The translations under genes were made by a program, and so were the position numbers. 13,072 nt of DNA from Patulibacter sp. (GTDB taxonomy: Bacteria > Actinomycetota > Thermoleophilia > Solirubrobacterales > Solirubrobacteraceae). Shown in pieces: positions 6,726 to 12,574 of this stretch (positions within the stretch are counted from its first letter, which is position 1; each line of letters begins with the position of its first letter). The notes beneath the pieces are model-generated. The model was given only the letters and a program-made list of their open reading frames with translations, made no database searches and was not told the origin of the DNA. The stretch is from contig JALRCL010000672.1 of the NCBI GenBank assembly GCA_023268575.1, forward strand, positions 1-13,072, in the 5' to 3' direction.

Positions 6726-7589
6726 GTGCGAGAACGGGTCTGCGCCGTCGTCGTCACCCGCGACCGGCGGGAGCTGCTGCGCACCTGCCTGCAGCGGCTC
6801 GCGGCGCAGGAGCGCGCGACCGACGCCGTGCTGGTCGTCGACAACCAGAGCAGCGACGGGACCGCCGGCATGGTCCGCGAGGAGTTTCCCGAGGTCGAGC
6901 TCGTCCGGCTCGAGGAGAACGTCGGCGGGGCGGGCGGGTTCGCCGAGGGCGTGCGACGAGCGACCGAGGCCGGGCACGACTGGATCTGGCTGATGGACGA
7001 CGACACGTTCGTCGCCCCGGGAACGCTCGCGGCGCTGCTGGAGGGCGCCGCGCGGGCACCGCGGCGCCCGCAGGTGCTCGCCGGCCCGGTCCGCTGGCGA
7101 GACGGCCGCCTGCACCCGATGAACGAGCCGTGGTTCGCGTGGCGCCGGCGCCGGGAGGTCGCCGCCGCCGCGGCCGTCGGCCTGCTGCCGCTGCGCCACA
7201 CGACGTTCGTCTCGGCCCTCGTGCACCGCGACGCCGTCGCCGCGCACGGCCTGCCGCTGGCCCATTACTTCATCTGGACCGACGACTTCGAGTACACCGG
7301 CCGGATCCTGCGCGACGGTCACGGCTACTTCGTGCCGGAGGCGGAGGTCGAGCACGCGACCGCCAAGCCGCACAACCCGGTGTCCGCCGCCGGCGACCGG
7401 TTCTTCTGGTTCGTGCGCAACTCGCTGCTGCTCCTGCGCGGCACGGCCCTCACGACCCCGGAGCGGCTGCGGTACGCCCGGATGATGGCCGGCATGGTGC
7501 GGGAGTACCTCGGCGCGCGACCGGAGCCCCAGCGGCTGCGGATCGTGGCGCGCGGGGCGTGGCGCGGACTCCGGGACCCGGTCCGATGA
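6726..7589 (+). CDS. GT2 family glycosyltransferase, resembling actinobacterial galactofuranosyltransferases (COG1216)
   Basis: A 287-residue GT-A enzyme. Motifs from GTG 6726: CAVVVTRDR (6-14), VVDNQSSDGT (38-47), ENVGGAGGFAEGV (64-76), DWIWLMDDD (85-93) with the metal-binding Asp triad 91-93, and YFIWTDDFEYTGR (181-193), the likely catalytic-base region. NxGGAGGF with WxWLxDDD is typical of GlfT1-like and related rhamnosyl/galactofuranosyl transferases. With glf nearby, galactofuranosyl transfer is a reasonable inference. The GTG at 6726 has GGAG at 6710-6713 (12 nt). An in-frame ATG at 6684 is an alternative, but it would add 14 unconserved residues and overlap the divergent gene's start codon at a shared CATG. 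The stop overlaps the next gene (ATGA). Confidence 0.85.
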   Translation: MRERVCAVVVTRDRRELLRTCLQRLAAQERATDAVLVVDNQSSDGTAGMVREEFPEVELVRLEENVGGAGGFAEGVRRATEAGHDWIWLMDDDTFVAPGTLAALLEGAARAPRRPQVLAGPVRWRDGRLHPMNEPWFAWRRRREVAAAAAVGLLPLRHTTFVSALVHRDAVAAHGLPLAHYFIWTDDFEYTGRILRDGHGYFVPEAEVEHATAKPHNPVSAAGDRFFWFVRNSLLLLRGTALTTPERLRYARMMAGMVREYLGARPEPQRLRIVARGAWRGLRDPVR

Positions 7590-8209
7590 TCGTCGTCCTC
7601 GTCGATCCCGCCGCCGCAGCCGGGGCCGCGCTCGAGGGCGCCGAGCTGCGCCCCGTGCCCCTCGGCGCCGCCGCGCGCGCCGGGGCCCTCGCGGACGCGG
7701 TGCGCGACGGGGCCGCGGCCGTGTGGCTGCTCGGCCCGCGCGTCGTGCCGACCGACGCCGCCCTCGCCGCGCTGGGCGCCGTCGGCGGCGTGCTCGCCGC
7801 CGGCCCGCTGCTGGACGCCGCGGGCGTGCCGATCGGCGCCGCGCTGCCGGACTGGGCCCGCAGCGGGCCGGACCGCCAGATCGCCGCCGCGGCGCAGCGC
7901 CGCCTGCCGATCGCCGCCGCCGGCCCGGACCACCTGCTCGTGCCCGCCGCGACCGTCGCGGCCCACGGCGTGCCGTCGCCGGCCTCGCACGGCTCGCTCG
8001 CCGTCCGTGCCTGGACCGCCCAGGTGCTGCGCGACGCCGACGCGACCGGCTGGTTCGCCGCCGACGCCGGGCTCCGGGCGCCCGCGGCGCTCGAACCGCC
8101 GCCCGCCGACGACGTCCGGCGCGCCGGGCCGGCGCTGCGCGCCGCGGGTGCGTGGGGGCGTCTCGACGTGCTCGAGCAGCTCGCCCGCCCCGCCGCCCGC
8201 CGCCGCTGA
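7586..8209 (+). CDS. Degenerate GT2-like protein without catalytic Asp motifs (putative pseudo-glycosyltransferase)
   Basis: A 207-residue Ala-rich protein whose ATG overlaps the GT2 stop (ATGA). No standard domain is obvious, but by eye it follows the preceding GT2 from its VVDN strand onward. VVLVDP matches VLVVDN. AAVWLLGPRVVPTDAALAAL (44-63) matches the strand with LMDDD but has GPR (50-52) for DDD. GVLAAGPLLDAAGVP matches VLAGPVRWRDGR, LLVPAATVAAHGVP (117-130) matches ALVHRDAVAAHGLP, and AWTAQVLRDADATGWFAADA (142-161) matches EYTGRILRDGHGYFVPEA, with the preceding WTDDFE acids lost. The first N-terminal strand is missing. Coding-type GC bias and intact coupling argue against a decaying pseudogene. 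It could be a partner or scaffold for the GT2. The homology is my visual alignment, not a search. Confidence 0.7.
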   Translation: MIVVLVDPAAAAGAALEGAELRPVPLGAAARAGALADAVRDGAAAVWLLGPRVVPTDAALAALGAVGGVLAAGPLLDAAGVPIGAALPDWARSGPDRQIAAAAQRRLPIAAAGPDHLLVPAATVAAHGVPSPASHGSLAVRAWTAQVLRDADATGWFAADAGLRAPAALEPPPADDVRRAGPALRAAGAWGRLDVLEQLARPAARRR

Positions 8210-8220
8210 GCGGCCGCGTC

Positions 8221-8245
8221 CCCGGTCGGACCCGGGCGCCGGCGC
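8221..8245. terminator. GC-rich hairpins in a 38-bp convergent gap
   Basis: CCCGG (8221-8225) pairs with CCGGG (8232-8236) across a 6-nt loop, directly followed by the 10-bp palindrome GCGCCGGCGC (8236-8245). It lies between the ends of two convergent genes (8209 and 8248). There is no T-tract; a bidirectional terminator is possible, but chance at this GC content is not excluded. Confidence 0.28.
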
Positions 8246-8247
8246 GC

Positions 8248-9342
8248 TCAGCGCGGCGCGGTCTCGTCCAGCAGCGCCGCGAAGGAGGCGACCATCGCCT
8301 CGACGCTGCACGTCCGGGCCCACGCGAGCGCGGCCTCGTGCGGCTCCGTGCCCTGCAGGAACGGCCGGACGGCCGCGGCGATCGCCGCCGGCTCCGGTGC
8401 GCAGAGGACGCCGCCCGCGTCGCGGACGAGCTCGTCGTAGCCCCCGTCGTCCATCCCGACGATCGGCAGGCCGGTCGCCGCGGCCTCGATGAGGACCGTC
8501 GGCAGGCCCTCGCCGCGGCCGTCGGAGGTGAAGAGGAACGCGTCCGCTGCTCGGTAGACGGGGCTCGGGTCGCTGAGGGCCCCGAGCACGTGGACGCGGC
8601 CCGGCAGCCGAGCGGCGGCCTCCCGGACGGCGGCCAGCTCGGTCCCGTCCCCGGCGACGAGGAGCGTGGCGTCGGGCAGCTGCTCGGCGACCCGCACCGC
8701 GAGCGCCGCGCGCTTGCTCGCGTCGACGCGGCCGGTCCAGGCGAGCACCGGGCCCTCGCCGCCGACGCCCAGCGCGGCTCGGGCCGCCCGCCGGTCGTCC
8801 GCGTCGGCGGGGCGGTAGCGGGAGAGGTCGATCCCGTTGTGGACGACGCGGGCGCGCGAGCGGGCCGGCTCCGGGAGGCTGCGCACGACGAGCGAGGAGA
8901 CCGCCGCGATCCCCGCGACATGACGGGCGGCCAGGGCGTACGCCCGCGCCTGCGCGACGCCGAGGGCGCCGGTGCTCGGCAGCTGGCCCTGCTCGGACCA
9001 CACGACCGGTGCCCGCCGCGCCAGGGCGCGCGTCAACAGGACCTGCTCGCGCTTGAAGACCGTGTGGAACGCCCGCACCGGCTCTCCGGCGACGGCGTCG
9101 AGGAAGGCCCGTCGGTCCGCCCGCGCGCCCCGGAGCGAGCGCCCGAGCGTCGAGCGGCTCCACTTCGGCCCGACCTCGATCGGCCGGATCGGCAGGCCCG
9201 CCTCCTCCCAGCGCGGCATGCGCCCGACGAGCAGCACCTCCTCCCCGCGGTCCGCGAGCCCGCGGTAGAGCCGCACGAGCGACTGCTCGGCTCCCCCGTC
9301 GCGATCGGTGCTGGCCAGGAGGATCACGCGGCCGGCGCTCAT
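8248..9342 (-). CDS. GT4 family glycosyltransferase (GT-B fold)
   Basis: A 364-residue retaining-type glycosyltransferase. The N-terminal acceptor domain starts with RVILLASTDRDGGAEQSLVRL (5-25), the Gly-rich loop common in GT4. The C-terminal nucleotide-sugar domain shows NGIDLSRY (169-176), VLAWTGRVDASKR (199-211), LLVAGDG (227-233), and the EX7E pair in EGLPTVLIE (Glu 278 and Glu 286) followed by GLPIVGMDDGG. The start is well supported: GGAGG on the minus strand at 9354-9350, 7 nt before the ATG, which overlaps the upstream gene's stop (ATGA). The longer open frame upstream is only a shadow of that gene. It should add a sugar to the lipid-linked repeat unit in the cytoplasm; donor and acceptor are unknown. 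Confidence 0.88.
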   Translation of the reverse strand: MSAGRVILLASTDRDGGAEQSLVRLYRGLADRGEEVLLVGRMPRWEEAGLPIRPIEVGPKWSRSTLGRSLRGARADRRAFLDAVAGEPVRAFHTVFKREQVLLTRALARRAPVVWSEQGQLPSTGALGVAQARAYALAARHVAGIAAVSSLVVRSLPEPARSRARVVHNGIDLSRYRPADADDRRAARAALGVGGEGPVLAWTGRVDASKRAALAVRVAEQLPDATLLVAGDGTELAAVREAAARLPGRVHVLGALSDPSPVYRAADAFLFTSDGRGEGLPTVLIEAAATGLPIVGMDDGGYDELVRDAGGVLCAPEPAAIAAAVRPFLQGTEPHEAALAWARTCSVEAMVASFAALLDETAPR

Positions 9343-10598
9343 GCCCGGGCCTCCGTTCGGGTCGGTGCGGCGGCGAGGCCGACGAGCATCCGCTCGAGGT
9401 TCGCCTCCCAGCTGTGGCCGGCCGCCGCCGCGCTGCGACGTCGGTCCTCGACCGGATCGCGGCGTGCCTCGCGCAGTGCCCGCACGAACGCCGGCGCATC
9501 GTCGGCGAAGCGGACCGGCGGCTGCAGGTCGACCATCGCCGGCAGCGACGTGCTGACCACCGGTACGCCGCTGGCGAGGTACTCCCAGACCTTCATCGGG
9601 AACACGCTCGCGGTGTGCTCGTTCACGGCGTACGGGACGATCGCCGCGGTCGCGCCACGCAGGTAGTCCGGCAGGACGGCGTGCGGCCGCGGGCCGAGCA
9701 GGTGGCAGTTCGGCAGGTCCGCCAAGCGCCGGTGGCCGTCCATCGCCTGCTCCGCGCCGACCGGGCCGATGAGCACGAGCTGCAGGTCCGGGGCGGCGCG
9801 GGCGACCGCCTCCAGCAGCGCCCAGTCGATCTTGTGGTCGCTCAGCGCTCCCGCGAAGACGATCCGCGGCTGCGGGACCGCGGCGAGGTCCGCGGGCGGC
9901 TCGCCCGGCTCGAGCGCGCGGGCGAAGAGCGCCGTGTCGGCGACGTTCGGCAGCAGCGTCACGCGGTCGCCGGCGACCGGCCGCAGGCGGTCGGCGCTCG
10001 CCGGGGCCGACGCGAACGTCGCGTCCGCGCGCTGGGCGAGGCGCGCCTCCATGTCCCGGGTGGCCGCGAACGGGACGCCGGGAATGGTCGCCAGATCGTC
10101 GACGCAGTGGAAGAGCACGCGGTCGTAGTCCTCGACGTCGACCTCGTCGATCGCCAGCGGGCTGTAGGCCCACAGCACGCGCGGGCGGGGCAGCGCCGCC
10201 ACCCGGGCGGCGAGCGCCCGGCGCACGAGCCGGCGGTTCAGGCGCCGGACCCAGCGCCAGCGGTGCAGCGGCACGACGAGCGGGGCGACCACCGCCGGCC
10301 GCGCACCGGCAGGCGCGGCCACCGCCCGGGCGGACGGGGCGGCGGTCGCGTCGCGGCGGCCGGGGCGCAGACGGGCGACGATCCGCCGCAGGTCCCGCAG
10401 CGAGAGCCGCGGCTCGCGCAGGCCGAGCGACTCGACGTAGACGACCGGCACCACGGTGCTCAGCCGGCTCATGAGGTGCTGCTTGTTCGTCCACAGCTCG
10501 GCGTCCCAGTCGGCCGTGGAGAGGCACACGACCCCGCCGATGCGCCCGGCCGCGTCGTGCCATCCGGCGGGGTCCGGCTCCTCGTCGGGGCGGGGCAT
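9339..10598 (-). CDS. GT4/TuaH-like glycosyltransferase (GT-B fold)
   Basis: A 419-residue protein. VVCLSTADWDAELW (23-36) then VVYVESLG (52-59) is the opening seen in TuaH-like glycosyltransferases, which begin with a 'dWd' strand and a 'vlYve' strand. Further features: VLFHCVDDLA (161-170), LLPNVADTALF (215-225, the PNGVD-type segment), RIVFAGALSDHKIDW (245-259), LVLIGPVG and SVFPMKVWEYLASGVPVV (331-348), the donor-binding loop with Glu 339. The ATG at 10598 is preferred over 44 residues of low-complexity Ser/Arg upstream. It has no Shine-Dalgarno and lies 8 nt after a TATGCT hexamer. It is translationally coupled to the downstream GT4, so the pair probably acts in sequence. The sugar specificity is unknown. 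Confidence 0.85.
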   Translation of the reverse strand: MPRPDEEPDPAGWHDAAGRIGGVVCLSTADWDAELWTNKQHLMSRLSTVVPVVYVESLGLREPRLSLRDLRRIVARLRPGRRDATAAPSARAVAAPAGARPAVVAPLVVPLHRWRWVRRLNRRLVRRALAARVAALPRPRVLWAYSPLAIDEVDVEDYDRVLFHCVDDLATIPGVPFAATRDMEARLAQRADATFASAPASADRLRPVAGDRVTLLPNVADTALFARALEPGEPPADLAAVPQPRIVFAGALSDHKIDWALLEAVARAAPDLQLVLIGPVGAEQAMDGHRRLADLPNCHLLGPRPHAVLPDYLRGATAAIVPYAVNEHTASVFPMKVWEYLASGVPVVSTSLPAMVDLQPPVRFADDAPAFVRALREARRDPVEDRRRSAAAAGHSWEANLERMLVGLAAAPTRTEARA

Positions 10599-10606
10599 CG
10601 GTCGGG

Positions 10607-10612
10607 AGCATA
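10607..10612 (-). promoter_or_regulatory. -10-like hexamer TATGCT ahead of the two-gene GT4 block, leaderless spacing
   Basis: Minus-strand TATGCT (10612-10607) fits TAnnnT and ends 8 nt before the A of the ATG at 10598, so transcription would begin at or within about 2 nt of the start codon. No recognisable -35 occurs; the region 17 bp upstream is GC-rich and inside a stem-loop (10622-10638). Confidence 0.42.
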
Positions 10613-10621
10613 CGGGCCGTC

Positions 10622-10638
10622 CCCCGGCGCGCCCGGGG
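10622..10638 (-). terminator. Stem-loop between the GT14 gene and the GT4 block
   Basis: A perfect 6-bp stem CCCCGG/CCGGGG (10622-10627, 10633-10638) with a 5-nt CGCGC loop, 9 bp beyond the GT14 stop. There is no T-tract. It could end GT14 transcription, and it covers the place where a -35 for the next gene would be. Confidence 0.35.
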
Positions 10639-10647
10639 CGTCGCCGC

Positions 10648-11529
10648 TCAGACGTCGAGGAGCTCGCGCTCGACCGCGTCCAGCGCGCCGGGGTGGACCG
10701 TCTCGTCGAACTTCCGCGCCAGGAACGCACCGGACGCGCGCAGCTCCCCCACGTCCTCGGCGCGCAGCAGGTCGGGATGCGACTGGCCGTGCGGGTGGCG
10801 CATGTGGTGCAGGTGGTGCCCGGCGACGCGGTCGCGCAGCGGCCCGCTCATGAGCAGCGACGGGATCGCGTGCTCGTCGGCGACGAACGAGCTCGCCCAG
10901 AACCGCTCCAGCTCCGGGCGACGGTCGAGCTCGTCCCGGATCCACTCCGCCGCCTCGCGGGGCATGCACCAGAACTGGGAGCCGTGGTGGGGCTCCAGGC
11001 CGGCGGGCAGGCGCCGCTCGGGCCACCACGGGATCCGCCGGTTCGGCAGCGACCACGCCCGCGCCGGACGCAGGTACCGACGCGTGAGTCGGTCCAGGCC
11101 TCCGCCGTCGGGCAGGTCCGCGACCGGCATCCGCTCGGCCTCGGTGAAGATCGCGCCGTCGCTGGCCGCCAGGTGCGCGGCGAGCCGGTCGCGCGGCGCG
11201 ACCGGGTAGTCCAGGCCGCTGAGCAGCAGCAGGTGGTCCGGGCGATCGGTTCCGGTCGTCGCTGCCCGGAGCCCGGCGAGCGTCGCCGCGACGATCCCCC
11301 ATCCCCCCCAGCGGCAGCGCACCCGGGGCAGCAGCACGACCGATGACCGCTCGCCGGCCGGCCCGAGGGCCGCCAGGAACGGGGCGATGTCCACGCGGCG
11401 GTCGACGTGCAGGTAGACCCGGTCGCCCTCGCGGCTGAGTCGCTCCACGAGCCGCGCGACCTGCGCTGGGCGGGTGTGCGCGACGACGACGTACCCGAGG
11501 CGCAACGCGTCGTGCTCGTGATCGGCCAT
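10648..11529 (-). CDS. GT14 family (Core-2/I-branching, PF02485-type) glycosyltransferase
   Basis: The 293-residue protein shows the Branch-family signature in order: LGYVVVAHTRPAQVARLV (11-28), VYLHVDRR (38-45), RWGGWGIVAATL (73-84), HLLLLSGLDYPV (99-110), GSQFWCMPREAAEWI (183-197), VADEHAIPSLLM (216-227) with the Asp-Glu pair 218-219, and the C-terminal FLARKFDE (269-276). In eukaryotes the family makes beta-1,6-GlcNAc branches or xylosyl linkages; bacterial members are found in capsule loci, so a branching or side-chain transfer is a fair inference. It has its own start, no Shine-Dalgarno, and a TATCGT hexamer 10 nt upstream of the ATG. It ends 49 bp before the next co-directional gene, which has its own promoter-like element. 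Confidence 0.88.
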   Translation of the reverse strand: MADHEHDALRLGYVVVAHTRPAQVARLVERLSREGDRVYLHVDRRVDIAPFLAALGPAGERSSVVLLPRVRCRWGGWGIVAATLAGLRAATTGTDRPDHLLLLSGLDYPVAPRDRLAAHLAASDGAIFTEAERMPVADLPDGGGLDRLTRRYLRPARAWSLPNRRIPWWPERRLPAGLEPHHGSQFWCMPREAAEWIRDELDRRPELERFWASSFVADEHAIPSLLMSGPLRDRVAGHHLHHMRHPHGQSHPDLLRAEDVGELRASGAFLARKFDETVHPGALDAVERELLDV

Positions 11530-11538
11530 CGGGCGCTC

Positions 11539-11545
11539 TACGATA
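11539..11545. promoter_or_regulatory. Symmetric shared -10 element driving both flanking genes
   Basis: The 7-bp TACGATA contains plus-strand TACGAT (11539-11544) and minus-strand TATCGT (11545-11540), both fitting TAnnnT. The plus hexamer ends 8 nt before the GTG at 11553 and the minus hexamer ends 10 nt before the ATG at 11529. The whole gap is 23 bp, so both transcripts would be leaderless or nearly so. The -35 positions are weak: TCGTGA for plus, GGGACT for minus, each at a 17-bp spacing. Confidence 0.5.
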
Positions 11546-11552
11546 CGCCGCC

Positions 11553-11807
11553 GTGAGCGACGAGTCCCTGAAGGGCCGCGTGACCCGGCAGCTCGTGCGC
11601 GTCGCGCCGTGGCAGCGCTGCGAGGCGTGCGGCGGCCGGCTGTTCCGCGCCTGGATCTACTCGTCGCGCGGGCAGATCAAGGTGCTCGGCGCCGACGGCG
11701 ACCTCGTCCCGGTCGTGCGCGCCGACTTCGAGTCGCGGACCCGGATCGGCTTCCGCCACGTCGACGCGTCCGTCTGCCGCCGCATACGGGAGGGCGGCCG
11801 CCCGTGA
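11553..11807 (+). CDS. Small CxxC protein of unknown function
   Basis: This 84-residue protein matches no family I recognise. It has a basic N-terminal helix (SLKGRVTRQLVRV), then WQRCEACGGRLFRAW (20-34) with a CxxC pair (Cys 23, Cys 26) and one later cysteine (Cys 75). The CxxC could be half of a zinc knuckle or a redox pair; a complete four-cysteine zinc ribbon is not present. The rest is predicted beta-rich and soluble (IKVLGADGDLVPVVRADFE). The GTG start has no Shine-Dalgarno and lies 8 nt after a TACGAT hexamer. Its stop overlaps the next GTG (GTGA), and the next gene has a strong GGGAGGG (11788-11794) inside this gene. The tight coupling argues that it is a real gene linked to the following transferase. 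Confidence 0.6.
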   Translation: MSDESLKGRVTRQLVRVAPWQRCEACGGRLFRAWIYSSRGQIKVLGADGDLVPVVRADFESRTRIGFRHVDASVCRRIREGGRP

Positions 11808-12574
11808 GCGATCGGCTGCTGAAGGTCGTCGTCAGTCACCTCGAGGCCGACGCCGTCGACGAGCACCTCGGCTACCTCGAGAAGCTCTGCCCCGGCCCGA
11901 TCCTGCTCTGCCACGGCGGCACGCCCGAGCGGTTCGAAGCGGTGCGCTGGCCCCGCAAGCGCTTCCTCGCCCACCCCGGCCTGCGCTCGCCCGCCGCGAC
12001 GTTCCAGACCTACGACGAGGCCCTCGAGGCGGCGCACGAGGTGCTCGAGGCGGATCCGCAGATCGACGCCATCCTCGTCCTGGAGTACGACCAGGTGCCG
12101 CTCGCGCCGGGCCTCGACGAGGCGGTGCTGGCGCTGCTGGAGCGGACCGGCGCCGGGCTCGTCGGCAAGACCGCCGTCGATCGCACGGCGACGAACTGGT
12201 GGCACCGCGTGCGCTACCGCGACGATCCGACGCTGCTGGAGCACCTCCGTCGCGTGTCGGTCCGCGAGGACCCGACGCGGATCTACGGCTGCCTCGGGAC
12301 CGGCTTCGCGATGACGCGCGCGGCCCTGGCGGCCTACGTCGCCGTGGAGCACCCCGACGGGATCTACAACGAGCTCTACGTGCCGACGCTCGTGCACCAC
12401 CTCGGGTTCCGCGTCGAGGACGTCGACGCGCACGGCGATCTCTACGCGCACGTCCGCTTCGAGCCGAGCTACACCGCCGCCGAGGCACGTGCCCTGCGCG
12501 AGGCGGGCGTGCTCGTCGTGCACCCCTACAAGGAGCCGCTCGCACCGCTGGGCGATCCGGCGGCGGCGGGATGA
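11804..12574 (+). CDS. Putative GT-A-fold glycosyltransferase with an EYD motif
   Basis: A 256-residue protein. The GTG start overlaps the upstream stop and follows GGAGG at 11789-11793 by 10 nt. LKVVVSHLEADAVDEHLGYL (6-25) resembles the opening strand and helix of a GT-A domain. AILVLEYDQVPLAPG (89-103) ends a hydrophobic strand in EYD, the place where GT-A enzymes carry their DxD metal site; EYD variants occur in polysaccharide glycosyltransferase families. YGCLGTGFAMTRAAL (161-175) and YNELYVPTLVHHLGF (188-202) resemble the acceptor-side Gly loop and the acidic base region. I do not recognise a named family, so the assignment rests on these motifs and on its place between glycosyltransferases and the flippase. 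The stop overlaps the flippase ATG (ATGA). Confidence 0.62.
   Translation: MSDRLLKVVVSHLEADAVDEHLGYLEKLCPGPILLCHGGTPERFEAVRWPRKRFLAHPGLRSPAATFQTYDEALEAAHEVLEADPQIDAILVLEYDQVPLAPGLDEAVLALLERTGAGLVGKTAVDRTATNWWHRVRYRDDPTLLEHLRRVSVREDPTRIYGCLGTGFAMTRAALAAYVAVEHPDGIYNELYVPTLVHHLGFRVEDVDAHGDLYAHVRFEPSYTAAEARALREAGVLVVHPYKEPLAPLGDPAAAG

Noticed and set aside
6686..7201. Minus-strand extension of the acyltransferase to 501 aa
   Set aside because: The extra 172 residues lie antisense to the well-supported GT2 gene and show no domain; the ATG at 6685 with a matching promoter explains the gene.
7586..8209. Calling the degenerate GT2-like gene a pseudogene
   Set aside because: The frame is intact over 207 codons, keeps coding-type GC bias and is translationally coupled to the GT2. 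Loss of catalytic residues alone does not show that it is non-functional.
9343..10611. Minus-strand extension of the GT4 gene to 787 aa as a fused two-domain protein
   Set aside because: The upstream residues are Arg/Gly/Pro-rich and are the shadow of the GT gene at 9339-10598 in its own frame; GGAGG and ATGA overlap mark the start at 9342.
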